From: Macrophomina tecta
Lineage: Eukaryota > Ascomycota > Dothideomycetes > Botryosphaeriales > Botryosphaeriaceae
Assembly: GCA_024180945.1 (NCBI GenBank)
Contig: JAKSGN010000002.1
Location: forward strand, 992,001 to 1,056,000
Direction of reading: 5' to 3'
Length of the DNA: 64,000 nt
Positions 52,879 to 64,000 of the stretch are shown here, one piece after another. Made by a program: the position numbers and the translations under genes. The notes under the pieces were generated by a model that made no database searches, was not told the DNA's origin, and saw only the letters and a program-made list of their open reading frames with translations. Every line of letters begins with the position of its first letter. Position 1 is the first letter of the stretch.

Positions 52879-55800
52879 ATGACATTGCAGGAGGAGTAGG
52901 TGCAAGTTCTGGGCGGATTAAAACAGGTGAAAATGGACTTGGGCGCAACTAATGAGCGCGGCTCATCCTCTCCGTGGCACGAAAACAAAAGACATTGGCT
53001 GAAAAGGTTCTCTTCGTCTCAATTGGCATTTCAGCAGATGAGAAAGAACAGCTTCTGCATCAATGTAGAATGAAAGCGGGCGCACGGAAGGCTAAAAAAG
53101 AAAAAAAAAAAAATAAGAAGCTATTGCGGCAGCAAATTTGGAATTCGCACGTAGAGTTGAAGCAGTCATCGGATGTAGATAGTCGGAGAGATGGGTTGCT
53201 TTTCATCCTACTTTAGCACATGGCAGTTGACTGCCGTAATGTATCCCATGCTAGTGTGCAATTGATCCTTGAAAAGACGTCAAGAGCTTACGAAGACGGA
53301 ACCTTCGGACAAAGTGGCATGTGCCAGCCCGCGCGCTGCTCGCATCTGGCTACGTAAGCGCTCGGTGAGACGTACTGTGTAATATATGGAAATCCTGTGA
53401 TAAGAGCCCGATGAGGTCACTGCTGAGCATCGAGGGGCAGAGGGAAGTTGTGTGGGAGAAAAGTAGACGCGAGGAAAAAGGGTCGCTTTGGCGACGACAC
53501 GTGCAGCGTGTTCCCTCACCCACTCACGGTGATGATGGGGCCGGACGCCGACCCCGAACACCTGTCACCACACACACCCTACAACGATATGCTTGCCAGC
53601 ACCCACGCGAAACCGAGCCCCGTCAGACGGGAGGAGACATGCTTGCTCCCCGGCGTGAGGCCACCCAGGTGGGATCTGCCTCGGTCGGGATTACTCGAAT
53701 CAGCATCCAGATGCGCACAGCCGACGCGCCTACCTTGCAGCTTCACATTTCAGGCGACAGGATGCACAAGGGTTGGCAGTTGATCATTCTGTGGGCAGTA
53801 CGGGATGCAGGAGCGACTTACAGGAGCTCGAGCCGGCAAGAGAGTTGAGGCGTATCATCAAACGGTCACGGGAGGACCAACCTCCCATTTCAGGCTTTTT
53901 AAGGCTCGAGGAACGGCGTGGCTGGAGGCGAATTCCCCGCTCAAAGCGCCAAAAGGAATACGCAGGCCAATCGGGTGGATGAGGCGTCCTAAGCAACGGC
54001 TACGTCTCCGGGCCGTGTATAGGCCTTTCCGCCAATGCCGACGCCAGTCGCCCATTTTCCAGTTTGAGGGTCCGCTCGCCATCTGCCCAGAGATTGCGAT
54101 GCCGGCCTTGCAAATAGGACTGCCCAAACGATTCCAAGTTTTGCAGCTCAGTTCACACCACGGCCAGGTTCGAGATGACCGAAAGTGCGCCCGACTACTA
54201 TCAATTGTCAAGCTTTGCCGGCACCTGAGTTCTAGCTGGTCGTGACATAGCGATCACTCGCTGCCGGACCTCTTCCCTGACGCAGGTGTGAACTTCGGCT
54301 ACCTATCGGCTTACCTGGGGGCGTAATGCAAGGCAGCAGTCCTAAAGCGCATGCTCTGAACGATTCTGTCCCTGGGCCCATATAGGGCTGCTTGTGCCCG
54401 GATGTGCTTTCTGCCTACTAATGACTCGCCAGGGAAGCTGCTCACTTCAGCATACCCTCCCTCCACTTGCCCTTTTTTCCCGCATGTTCGGCGTACAGGA
54501 CGCGCGCAGGCACGGGTCCAGGAAAGCGCGCAGGAAGCCGACCTCGCGGTGGCGCCCAAGTCGGGGTCTGCACGTTTGTACTCAGACCACGAGTTGATAG
54601 GTCTCACCTTTCCAGACCAGCCACAGTCGAAGCTGAGATGCAGTATATATGGCGCTCGTCCCCGGCCTGCTAGCTGCAGGCCGCCAAATATACAAGGCGC
54701 TGTTTGAGGGCTTCGGTGGCTTTGCTCAGACTACGGGGCCAACGAAACTGGCGCTCAGATGTGGCTTGAAAGGCGGCGAGGGTAGCGGCAATGACCGCGC
54801 CAAGCACCATCCGGCCCAGAGAAGCTCGCGGTAGTTCGAAAACAAAACTTGAGCGGTCATGGAATACCCTGTATGTCCGAGGTGCATAGACGAGCCATCC
54901 TTGCGACCTCCCATCCCGAGCCGAACCCGCGGATCGGGCAGGTTTTGGTGGCAATCATGTCGTATTTATGGCATTAGGAGTCGGGCGGAAAGCAAAAGCG
55001 CGAGGACATGAGAGCATGCTGGCCGAAGCTCGGGGCGAGCCGTGGTGACGAGCCTGCTGGTAGTACGAGGCCACGCCAGCACGTGAGGGCTGCGGCCTGT
55101 TTAGGTACCCAAGCAGTACAGGGTTGGCTGGGAGCTGCGCCGTGAAATCAGCGAACCAAATTCTTACATGCGCCAAAAGCGTCCACGCTCTCGTCACCTG
55201 TCGATTGTTCCGTCGTGGTCGAGCGCCGTCCTGCCGCGCAGACTGCCGGGACGGTCCTCGCTCGTGCTCCCCGAGAGAGATTGGCTGTATGACACGGGCA
55301 GCGGCCCAGCAGGCTGCACTTCTCCGCACCGCGCGCCGGATCCCAGCCAGAGACGGGATGGGTATATTGCGTGCGCTGTTTTGTCGGCGGCTGACATGCG
55401 GGCGCAGTAGCACAGCAAACGTGAGCGCGCGAACAGAGCGAGGGCTGCGCCGGCGACCGTCAGCACGATGGAGCTCCGTTCTAGACGCGCCACCCGCTGT
55501 CGCGAGACACTGCTGGCAGCAAGCGCAAGGGCCTGCCGTTGCGCTGGGGATGTGGAGGCAGCGACACCGCTGCGTACCGGCAGGTCTCAGCGGGCCATTG
55601 GCTGTGCGTTGCACAGCTGGCTGCCCTTCCTTGCCGCCATTGGCTCCGTCGTACCACCACTGCTGCTCCATACGCGAATCAGCAACCCTCAACCCGCCGT
55701 CCTGCATCGCAGGATTAGCCTTCCCTCCGTCGATTCCGCCTGTGGCCCTGGCTTCCGCGAGCGATCTCCGCCTGGGTGACAGCCCTGTGCTTCCACATTT

Positions 55801-55980
55801 CTCAGCTTTGGCTCTCTGGTTCCACCGCTCTGGTTGAGCGCTCCCCATTTTTTACTCCGCAGGCCACCGCCCACCGCCCTCCTCCCTTCTTGCTGTTCTG
55901 AGTCGTCTGCTCTCCTTCCGTTCGTTTGGTCATTCGACATTTATGCTGCCAGCGGCGCGCATCCAGCGCAGATTGCAATC
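52879..55980. other. Long intergenic region, no gene supported
   Basis: 3.1 kb between the zinc-finger remnant and the second kelch gene. Frames of up to about 300 codons overlap on both strands at 54.9-55.85 kb but are Arg/Ala-rich and match nothing. It has an A-rich run at about 53096-53120. The last 130 bp are C/T-rich and are the probable leader of the kelch gene. Confidence 0.4.
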
Positions 55981-58464
55981 ATGGCGCTGCTCCCAAGATA
56001 CCTGATCGCCGCTGCCCTTGCAGCCTTACAGCTTGTTCATGCTGCTAAAGACCCCGTCCGGGACTTCTGCCGCCGCTGGGGACACCAAACTGCCGTCGTC
56101 GATCGTCGCCTGTACATCGACGGCGGCCAAGTCACATGGAATCCTATGTCCCAAAATCCTCTGAATTATACTAGTATGCTGTTGTCTTCAGTGCGCATGC
56201 GTGCCCCCCAGCTTACAGTTGCCGTCACAGATACATGGTTCCTTTACAACGACCTTGACGACGCTGGCTCTGGAATGCCGCAACTCCATTCTGACCTGAA
56301 CAAGTCGCGCGACGTTCCGGACCTGAGTGGCGGTGTCCTCTGGACGGACGAAGTGAACAAGGTCCTCTATCTGTACGGTGGTGAATACACCGGCGCCACT
56401 CCTGAGGCCTTCACCCCCTGGGCTTACGACATTCTCCTTAATCAATGGAACCGGACGGATGTGAGCGCAGCCACTGGAATTCAAAGGGTATCGTACGGTG
56501 CGGGCGTGACGGTGAATGAGACTGGTGTGGGTTATTATCTTGGCGGATGGCTTAACAACCAGACGGTTCCTGGGTGGGGAGGCAAACCCATGCTGACCAG
56601 CAACCTGATTGTTTACGATTTCGTCAACGATGCCTGGACGAACAACACCGGCCCCGACAACACCGGACGAGGAGAGGGTGTCATGGTTTATTTGCCGGCT
56701 TCTGACAAGGGTCTCCTGATCTACTTTGGAGGCGTCATAGACCCCTTCGCCAACGGGACCGCGGTGGGCGTAAGCTTCTCATTCCCTCGCGAGCTGCCTG
56801 CCGCTAACATCACGTAGGATGCCATGAGTGTATGGTCCGAAGTTCTGAGCTCGAATGTGGGGTAACTAATGACCTGGACAGAACATCTACGTCTACGATA
56901 TTGCTTCAACCAAGTGGTATAAACAGACTGCTACCGGTGACGTCCCAGACATGAGAAGAAAGTTTTGTGGCGGTGCCACTTGGGCACAAGATCAATCGTC
57001 TTACAACATGTGAGTCACACTATTACCATCGCGGTGCACCCCCCCTGCTGATGAGGCTAGTTACATATACGGTGGCCAAGGGATCACTAACACGACTGGA
57101 TACGATGATGTTTACATTCTCACCCTCCCTTCCTTCCAATGGATTAAGTGGTATCCGACCGCCCCTGGTCCAGGAAATCCCCACGGCATTTCTTCCTGCA
57201 ACGTGATTGATGATGCGCAAATGCTCATCATAGGCGGATGGTTTGCGCAGCATCAGGATTGCGATTCTCCGAATGTATGGGGTACTCACAACTTGAACCT
57301 TGGAAAGGACGGCCCGCAAGATGCTATGTGGGATTTGTTCTACCCAAACATTACTAAATACCTAGTGCCTCCGGAGATCGTCGCGAAAATAGGCGGAAGG
57401 TAGGTGTTCCAATTCGGCCGGGATAGTTGATGCTAACTACATCACATAGCTCAACCGGAGGTGCAACAAACAAGGCACCTTCTACTTGGGATGATCGGGA
57501 CCTGCCCGTGTATTTTTCCCGAGTCCCTACTTTTGCTGCTCGTACAGCAACGAGAGACGTTGAGACGGGCTCAGCCACATCGAGCAGCGGAGCGGGAGGT
57601 GGCGGTTCGGACGATTCCAACACGGGCGCAATCGTGGGAGGCGTCGTCGGCGGTGTAGGTGGCTTGGCCCTTGTCCTGGTGATCGCATGGTGGTGTCTCA
57701 GAAGGCGAAAGAAGAGCAAGGATACGGCCAAAGAGAAGAACCCGCAGCAGAAACCAGCAGAACTCCCAGCAGAAAACCTTGAAGGTGGAGTGGTCCCTGA
57801 ACTGTCGGCAACAAATAGCCACAGGTACCGAAAGGATGCTGGATCTCCGGAGGACCAGCATCTCACGCCAGTCTATCCACACTCCAGCGGTTCGCCCCAC
57901 ACCGCGTCGCCGATAATGGGTGGATCCGGATTCGCCGTATCTCCTCAAACCCAATATGCACCTGGCGGCCCTCCAGGAATGGCTGGCGGTTACATGCAGC
58001 CACCGGTATCGCCAAGCTCGCCGCAGTACATGTACCCAGCAGGCCCGCCAGGTAACCTACCGCAATACCTGTATCAACCGCCGCCACCCAACGCCCAACC
58101 CTACGACCCATCACAACACGCCTTGCACAACGAGCATTTCCCACCGCCACCTTCTCCGCAAGGAGGACACCCAGGGCTCGTAGTCCCATCGGGACAGCAC
58201 CCCGGCATGATAGCAACTCCCAGTGATTACTCACGGGAATCTGAGCCGGACTCGGCATATCCAACAACATCATCGAACACTCCGGCACATTTCTATCCGC
58301 AGCCATTGCACGTGGGCCGAAACGGCACACAAAGCACATACACAAGCGACACGCCACTCGTGGGACGGATCAGTGAAAGCATCGGATCGGTCTCAGGGTC
58401 AGGATCATCAGGAGGCGTGAAACAGCCGGTAAGAGGGAAATTCAGGGAAGAAGGTCACGACTAG
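55981..58464 (+). CDS. Secreted kelch-type propeller, single-pass membrane protein
   Basis: 741 residues in six exons: 55981-56173, 56231-56769, 56818-56829 (12 nt), 56882-57009, 57061-57399 and 57450-58464. Introns are 48-57 bp with GTATGC, GTAAGC, GTATGG, GTGAGT and GTAGGT donors. The signal peptide spans residues 1-22 (LLPRYLIAAALAALQLVHAA). Kelch-like blades include RRWGHQTAVVDRRLYIDGGQ, NKVLYLYGGEYTG, GVGYYLGGWLNNQ, RRKFCGGATWAQ, YIYGGQG and QMLIIGGWFA, making up residues ~25-400. A Thr/Ser/Gly stalk leads to a transmembrane helix at about 464-487 (AIVGGVVGGVGGLALVLVIA), then RRRKKSK and a Pro/Gln/Tyr-rich cytoplasmic tail. Every join keeps the frame and restores family-like sequence. 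Same plan as the gene at 14439-18443, with a much shorter tail. Probable cell-surface protein; role unknown. Confidence 0.87.
56818..56829 (+). other. Predicted 12-nt microexon (kelch gene)
   Basis: GATGCCATGAGT lies between a TAG acceptor (56815-56817) and a GTATGG donor (56830). It contributes DAMS between the GTAVG end of exon 2 and the NIYVYDI start of exon 4. Without it the family-like stretch before the VYDIASTKW blade loses four residues; the frame would be kept either way. Confidence 0.6.
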
Positions 58465-59352
58465 TGAACGACGGGATACCATCTATTTGCGAGCGGTTTC
58501 TAATGTGTTAATCTGTCGCCCTCTTGGCGGGCGTTTTCCTTTCGGTGTCAATCTGGGAAAGCAGCCGGTATATAGGACTACTGGTGGGCAAATGTTTCTG
58601 TACTCTTGGGACGCAGCGCAGACTTGGATTTCTTTTGGATACCTGAAAAAGGAAACATGCGACACGGTCTTATGCCACTTTGTTCGAGGGAATGGTTATC
58701 GCTGGGCAAGCGATTAATACTCGAATCTCCAGCTTCTCCGTGCAAAGCTGGTCACGATGTACGGAGTGACGCCGAAGTGAGAGTGATGATGGCATAAGAG
58801 ACCTGTGGGGAAATTGTTACAGCAAGCGCAGGCATGTTCGACCGTCTTCCAAGGGATGCTCCCGGCATTCCAGCTGACTGCACGTGGACGCATCGAGCCA
58901 GCTGCCGTTTCCTTGGGGCCCGCGTTTCTGGGGCTGGCTGGCATGCGACACGGCGCCCGGAGATTTTGAGCCTCTCGCTTGCAAGCTCTGTTTGCGGCCC
59001 GCGTAGATTACATAGGCTCTACTTTGCGTAACGAGCGAAAGGCACAGCGCCTGCGACCGAACACGTGCGCGTCTGGTGACGGCCCGGAATCGGGGCACAG
59101 TAGAGGTAGCCGAATATAGAAATTATAGGGACAGCCCTAACGCCGATCCCCCGAGGGGCGAGCGCTTGTGGCCGTCCAGAAGCGGCGCGTGGCGGTTGGT
59201 TGGCGCTGGCTGACGATAGACTGACAGGCCCCGGCACCTCCGTGCTGCTGCTGCTGCCAGATTCCCTGACACGACACCACCATCCCGAATCCGTCCCACC
59301 GCACACCCACCCCTCACATTGCAGGAAGATGCCCAGGTGAACCCACGCATCA
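58465..59352. other. Intergenic, promoter of the transporter gene
   Basis: 0.9 kb between two plus-strand genes. No gene or repeat recognised; short frames only. Confidence 0.4.
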
Positions 59353-61908
59353 ATGCCTCGCTCCGACGCCAACGACGCCGACGAGGTCCTCGGACTCCTG
59401 GGCAACGCCGAACATCAGGAGCTCGAGCTCGAGCAGCGGCCCCAGCACCGCAACCGCCCGCACTACATCCACCACCGCCCCGACCACCTAGGCATCTCTT
59501 CCTCCCCGAGCCCCTACGACTCGCCCTTCTCACCCTCTCCCGACAACTCCGCCTCCGCCTCGCCCTCCTCCACGCCCATCCCCCATCATCATCATCCTCC
59601 TCCTCCTCCTCCGCCCACCTCCGCTCCGCGCTCCGCCTCGGGCTCGCCAGCCCCCGGAACCTCGCCCTCGCCCGCCATCGGGGCGAACGGCAAGCCCGCC
59701 CCTCCGCGCCGCCAGTCGAGCTTCGCTCAACCGCGGCCCGACGGCACGCCGCGGACGCCGAACCGGGTGCGCTTCGACGAGGAGGCCGAGCTGATCCCGC
59801 TCGAGGAGCACTACCGCAGCAGTGAGAGCACGCGGCCGAGCGGCGAGAACGGCGGTGTACCCGCCGGTGCGCCGCGGCAACATCCCTACGCCACGCGCAC
59901 GCCGCTGGCCGGCGACAGCGACGACGATGACGACGGCGATGACGATCGCGCGTGGGCGGACGACGAGGATTTCCTACGCAGCGGCACCACGGGCGGCCGG
60001 GGGAGGGGCCGGAGAGGCGGCAGGAGGAATAACGGCAGGGGAGGGCGGGAACAGCGTCTCCCGCTCCTGACGGACATTGAGGCGCCGAGCGTGACAGTGG
60101 CCAATTCGGACGTGGGATTCAGCCCGGAGGATCTGCTGGAGAGCGCAAGGCCGAAGAGCGGTCTGAGGAGTGCGTTCATGAACATGGCGAACAGTATAAT
60201 GTACGTTTCTTCCTCTTTCTTTTTTCGTATTTCCCCCATTCTCTTTTCGAACTCTGGAACGATTACGGAGAATCTGGCCTTGTTTTTCATTTACCATCCC
60301 CTGCAAGGATCAATTGTGTGGACCTTGGAATCTCTTTCCAAGGAGAAGAATCGGTTATTTTTTTTTTTTTTTTTTGGTCTAACGTGCGTGTTTACAGTGG
60401 TGCGGGCATCATTGGCCAGCCGTACGCTTTTAAGCAAGCAGGCCTATTAACAGGCATCATACTCCTCCTCGTCCTGACCGTCACCGTCGACTGGACCATC
60501 CGCCTCATAGTCGTAAATTCGAAACTCAGTGGCGCCAATTCATTCCAGGCAACCGTGCAACATTGCTTTGGACATTCAGGACTGATAGCTATAAGTGTTG
60601 CACAATGGGCTTTGTGAGTATACTGAGAGTCACAACGGTGGAGAGCGCCGGATTCGAAGTGTGTATTGGCGCAGAAGGGCTAACGGCTCCTTGAACAGTG
60701 CCTTTGGTGGAATGATAGCATTCTGCATCATTGTTGGCGATACGATTCCACACGTCTTTGAGGCATTATTTCCTTCTTTGCCTGATACCCCTTTCCTATG
60801 GCTGCTCACAGATAGGAGAGCCGTCATAGTTTTCTTCATTTTGGGTATCTCCTACCCTCTTTCTTTATACAGAGATATTGCAAAGGTAAGCACGTCATTC
60901 TCTGGAATCAACAGGTTTTATGAGAAAGCTCACGACGAGTAGCTCGCAAAAGCATCTACATTGGCGCTCATTAGCATGCTCATCATCCTTGTAACGGTGC
61001 TCACCCAGGGTCCCACAGTCCCTCAAAACATGAAAGGCAAGATTTCGGGAAGCTTAATCATAAATGACGGTGTATTCCAGGCGGTTGGCGTTATATCTTT
61101 TGGTAATTATGCGACCTTCAAACGTGCATTATCTGTCCGCTAACAGATAACTAGCGTTTGTTTGCCGTAAGCGCACTTCTTCCAGAACCGGATTCACTCT
61201 ATGGAGACAACCCTGCTGACAGAACTGATTCTGTAGACCACAATTCGCTCCTCATCTACGGCTCTCTCAAAACGCCCACGCTCGACCGCTTTGCCAAGGT
61301 CACGCACTTCAGCACAACCATCTCGATGGTCGCATGCATGCTCATGGCCCTTGCTGGATACCTTACCTTCGGCGACATGACTCAAGGCAACGTGCTAAAC
61401 AACTTTCCGACCAATAACATCATGGTGAACGTTGCACGTCTCTGCTTCGGTCTCAACATGCTGTCGACTCTGCCGCTTGAAGCGTTTGTCTGCCGCGAAG
61501 TCATGGAAAATTACTACTTTCCTGGCGAGCCATGGGATGGAAGTCGGCATCTAATCTTCACCACCACGCTCGTGACCAGTGCGATGGGGTTGAGTTTGAT
61601 GACTTGCGATTTGGGGGCTGTATTTGAGTTGATCGGGGTAAGTGCTTCTGACTACGAATCTATTCTGCGTTTCCTGTTCCTTGCGCGTCCCTTTGCTGAC
61701 CTCAGCTGCCAAGGCCACGTCTGCCTGCGCTCTTGCATACATACTCCCGCCTCTCTGCTTCCTCAAGCTCTCGAAAAAGAAGTCTGGCCGGACAGAACGC
61801 ATCTGCGCAATGGTATGCGTAGCATTTGGCTGCTGTGTCTTGGGTGTAAGTCTAGTGATGGCTGTCACGAAAATGATGCGAAATGAAGGAGGTGTTCAGG
61901 CATGCTGA
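59353..61908 (+). CDS. Avt2-like vacuolar amino-acid transporter (AAAP/SLC38 type)
   Basis: 672 residues in seven exons: 59353-60200, 60398-60613, 60699-60885, 60943-61102, 61155-61166 (12 nt), 61237-61637 and 61714-61908. Introns are 197, 85, 57, 52, 70 and 76 bp. The ~280-residue cytoplasmic N-terminus is Pro/Ser/Asp-rich with His and Arg/Gly runs. The membrane domain then opens with FMNMANSIIGAGIIGQPYAF, the unwound first helix that binds substrate in this superfamily. It continues with FGGMIAFCIIVGDTIPHVF, GVISFAFVCHHNSLLIYGSL and a last pair of helices (ELIGATSACALAYILPPLCF ... CCVLGVSLVMAV), about 11 segments in all. Yeast Avt proteins move amino acids across the vacuole membrane; the order of motifs is closest to the Avt2 branch. 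The last intron uses an AAG acceptor, fixed by homology. Confidence 0.9.
60323..60343 (+). repeat. Perfect 8-bp hairpin in transporter intron 1
   Basis: CCTTGGAA, loop TCTCT, TTCCAAGG. It lies 50 bp upstream of the acceptor, just before a T17 run (about 60358-60375), within the unusually long 197-bp intron. Confidence 0.7.
61155..61166 (+). other. Predicted 12-nt microexon (transporter gene)
   Basis: CGTTTGTTTGCC lies between a CTAG acceptor (ending 61154) and a GTAAGC donor (61167). With the flanking split codons it encodes AFVCH, completing the strongly conserved SFAFVCHHNS motif of this transporter family. Without it, exon 4 joins exon 6 in frame but the motif is lost. Confidence 0.8.
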
Positions 61909-63805
61909 ACGCTGTTTATGGAGCTGAGCAATGAGTGGAGGGTGGGGGGAATCTGCAAGTAGGCCATAAAGAATCGACACTATGAAAGATGATGAATGGG
62001 TGGGAAGGATTGGCAGGGAGGGCATCACTTGCATACATGAGAGGGTATCTTTTCCACTGCATGCATTTCATGCATCTGCATCGGTTGGGCGGCAAAATAC
62101 GGAGTTTAAGAGGTCGGCATTTTCCTTATTCAATCTTGTGTCTTCCTTACGGTCGTTAGAGGGTGTGCGTCTTGTGTATTGCTTGTATGTGTTGTGTACG
62201 GGTATTAAGACTACATTGAGGAGGCTACGAGGGATTCCAACTAGCAAAGGAGCTCTCGAGATAGATTATTGCTTGTGTAGAGTGGCACAAATTCATTCTC
62301 TGATGTCATTCGCGATATCGTATCTCTCAAATCAGCGAGCGCTCTTATAGGAATCACGCTTCGACCTGTTTCTTCCCATGTCCCGGTCTATGATCGTAAC
62401 CCGCCAAATCCACCAACACCCATAAAGGTCAGGTAGTATTGCCACGCCGCTCCTTTCAACGCCACTACGAAGCATACACTCCTCCCGCCAATTCGAACTC
62501 CAGCACTGAACAAAACGAATTCATTCATTGAGAGATTGTGAATTCTGTTGAACGCCGTTTGAGTTCGAGCGGCTTCCACGCCGATGATGTCCGGGTAACG
62601 CCAAGCATTCGAAAGCGATCTCCGTCACTTGGATGGATATCGGCCGGGGCATCGTGTAGATGGGAAATTTCTGCGATGTATCGACCTCTTTCCACTCCGA
62701 AGACGAACAGCGGCGATAGCAATAGCCTGCAGCCATTACCGCGACGCTAAAGAATCGAAGCAGACTAGCACGTGCAGGGGAGTAATGGGGGACTTGAATT
62801 TGGAATGGCGGAAGGGTGAGCTAAAGGGCGAGTATAGGAATCGTGTGAACAGGGCAAGGAATTTTTTTTTTTTTTTTTTTTTTTACGTTATTCTTTGCCC
62901 AGCCTCGCTCCGCGTGTGCTATATCGCATTTTTATCCCTGCTCAACTTCATTTCGGAAGGAACAGACGCGGCCGTTGTTTGAGCTTGCAGGCACAATGCG
63001 ATACAACGTCCGCTGAGCACACTTTACGCCTGCAGAGAGGAGCTTCTGTGCCAGAAACCCCGCGGCGCGACTGGAAGAGCACCAGAGGGTAGAAACTATC
63101 CGAGGTAGGTCTAGCGTAGCCACAATCGACCAAATAAGCGAACAATTTCTGGCGTTGCCGCCCGCCATACGGCAACCGCGAGTGCACCCCTATGACGCTG
63201 TGCTTGCCCTTTCCGAGCAGCAACGCAACAGATCAACCACTCATTGGCTTAGATAATTAGCTAAGTTGATCACGGGTGATTTGGTGGTCCTGGAATCTCC
63301 GTCTACGGCTTCACCCACCTGCCCTGCCACCAATGGCCTTGACTCGACACGTCCCTGCCCGCATCACGGACGCGCAACGTCCGCTCAAGTTACTGACGGC
63401 CTTTCTCGTTGCACCTGGCCTTCCTCTTAATTGAGACTGGTTTTGCTAATGTTTATGACGCTGCTGAACTTCGTAGTCGATAATGGCTGTACATTCGTGG
63501 CTTTGCCTCCCATTCACCGTGCATGCCACCCCGTCTACACATTTACCTACTGTGTACCTATGCTGTCCAAGTCCTTTGGCGGTTATCAATGTCTAACATC
63601 TTTTTCCCAAATAGCTTACAGCAAGCGCGTGGCGCAATGCTGATGCGAAACTGAACAAAATCACCCAGAGCTCCTCCCAGTTATCCTGTAATGCAACCCA
63701 AGAAGTCCGTCCGCTTCCGTTTGAAGTACGCCAATTAAGATGTTGAAACACTCCGAGAAAAAGATATAGCGAGCGTCGTCTTTCGATCATGCCCACATCA
63801 CGCCG
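61909..63805. other. Intergenic, no gene seen
   Basis: 1.9 kb, A/T-richer than average, with a T23 homopolymer at about 62860-62884. It contains short chance frames and no recognised RNA or transposon protein. Confidence 0.4.
62860..62884 (+). repeat. Poly(T) run of about 23
   Basis: A long T homopolymer after GCAAGGAA in non-coding DNA. One of several A/T homopolymers in the window (also near 12927, 13321, 41487, 53101 and 60358). Confidence 0.8.
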
Positions 63806-64000
63806 TCAGTCCGGACTCGGTATCAGACTCGGTTCGTTGCCTTTTCCTGGAGGGGCGGGCCGCGACATCCTCAGGTGCTGCATCTGCTGTCGCCGTTGAG
63901 CCACCGCCCGCACAAAGTCCGCCTCCGCCCAGGCGCCTCTGGCGTCCTCGGTCTGGAGTCGGGCTTGGACTCACATTCCTCGAAGCACCCAGTGTGCGCA
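63806..64000 (-). CDS. Possible 3' exon of a gene running off the right edge
   Basis: On the minus strand a frame ends at the TGA at 63808-63806. It reads back as an ordinary-looking C-terminus, EDARGAWAEADFVRAVAQ..., ending SLIPSPD, with G/C-ending codons. A CAG acceptor sits at about 63954 just before the TGA-containing GTGAGT segment, so this would be a last exon of roughly 145 bp whose upstream exon lies outside. Too short to assign; could be chance. Confidence 0.3.

Noticed and set aside
52974..53216. 80-codon Lys-rich plus-strand frame
   Set aside because: It starts only at GTG, and its Lys run comes from an A-homopolymer; no support as a gene.
54955..55848. Opposed frames of 297 and 237 codons
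   Set aside because: Both are Arg/Ala/Gly-rich with no motif or clear promoter, and they lie over the probable promoter and leader of the second kelch gene.

Overview
The window looks like nuclear DNA of a filamentous ascomycete fungus, probably a dothideomycete (the class is an inference from general gene character). Genes are mostly intronless or carry short GT-AG introns of 48-140 bp, often with a CTGAC/CTAAC-type branch point close to the acceptor. They lie on both strands, and the families are fungal: Pof1-type NMN adenylyltransferase, cobalamin-independent methionine synthase, Rtt106, an Avt2-like transporter, DUF3405, secreted kelch/transmembrane proteins and a secreted oxalate decarboxylase. 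I saw no tRNA, rRNA or CRISPR array. Coordinates of spliced genes were read by eye from splice signals and frame.

Layout. 1-11.4 kb: the 3' part of a disordered basic protein, a Pof1-like gene, a helix-turn-helix protein, methionine synthase (MET6, three exons), a small polyalanine protein and a RING-finger protein. 11.4-14.4 kb: A/T-rich, gene-free, with homopolymer A runs, an AAAAG microsatellite and traces of decayed repeats. 14.4-18.4 kb: a large single-exon kelch/TM protein. 20.9-29.6 kb, all on the minus strand: a secreted glycine-zipper protein with KREA sites, a Ure2-like GST, a fumarylacetoacetase-family hydrolase in five exons and a secreted bicupin oxalate decarboxylase in four exons. 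33.3-48.7 kb: a DUF3405 type II membrane protein, a small Lys/Glu-rich protein, a secreted two-cysteine protein, a fungal transcription-factor-like ('tachykinin family') protein, the histone chaperone Rtt106 and an RGG-containing disordered protein.

49.4-52.3 kb holds a complete-looking hAT DNA transposon. It has 21-bp terminal inverted repeats, a perfect 8-bp target duplication, dense CAATCAAT subterminal repeats and a transposase frame broken once. It sits at what looks like the 3' splice site of a decayed zinc-finger gene whose remains run to about 52.88 kb. 56.0-61.9 kb: a second kelch/TM protein and an Avt2-like vacuolar amino-acid transporter, each with a predicted 12-nt microexon. At the right edge a possible last exon of a minus-strand gene enters the window.

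Working together: the genes are mostly unrelated housekeeping genes. The only functionally suggestive grouping is GST + fumarylacetoacetase-family protein + oxalate decarboxylase on one strand (aromatic/organic acid breakdown and detoxification), and that link is an inference. The most unusual items are the hAT element and its target gene, the KREA glycine-zipper secreted protein, the two microexons and the Tc1-like helix-turn-helix protein.
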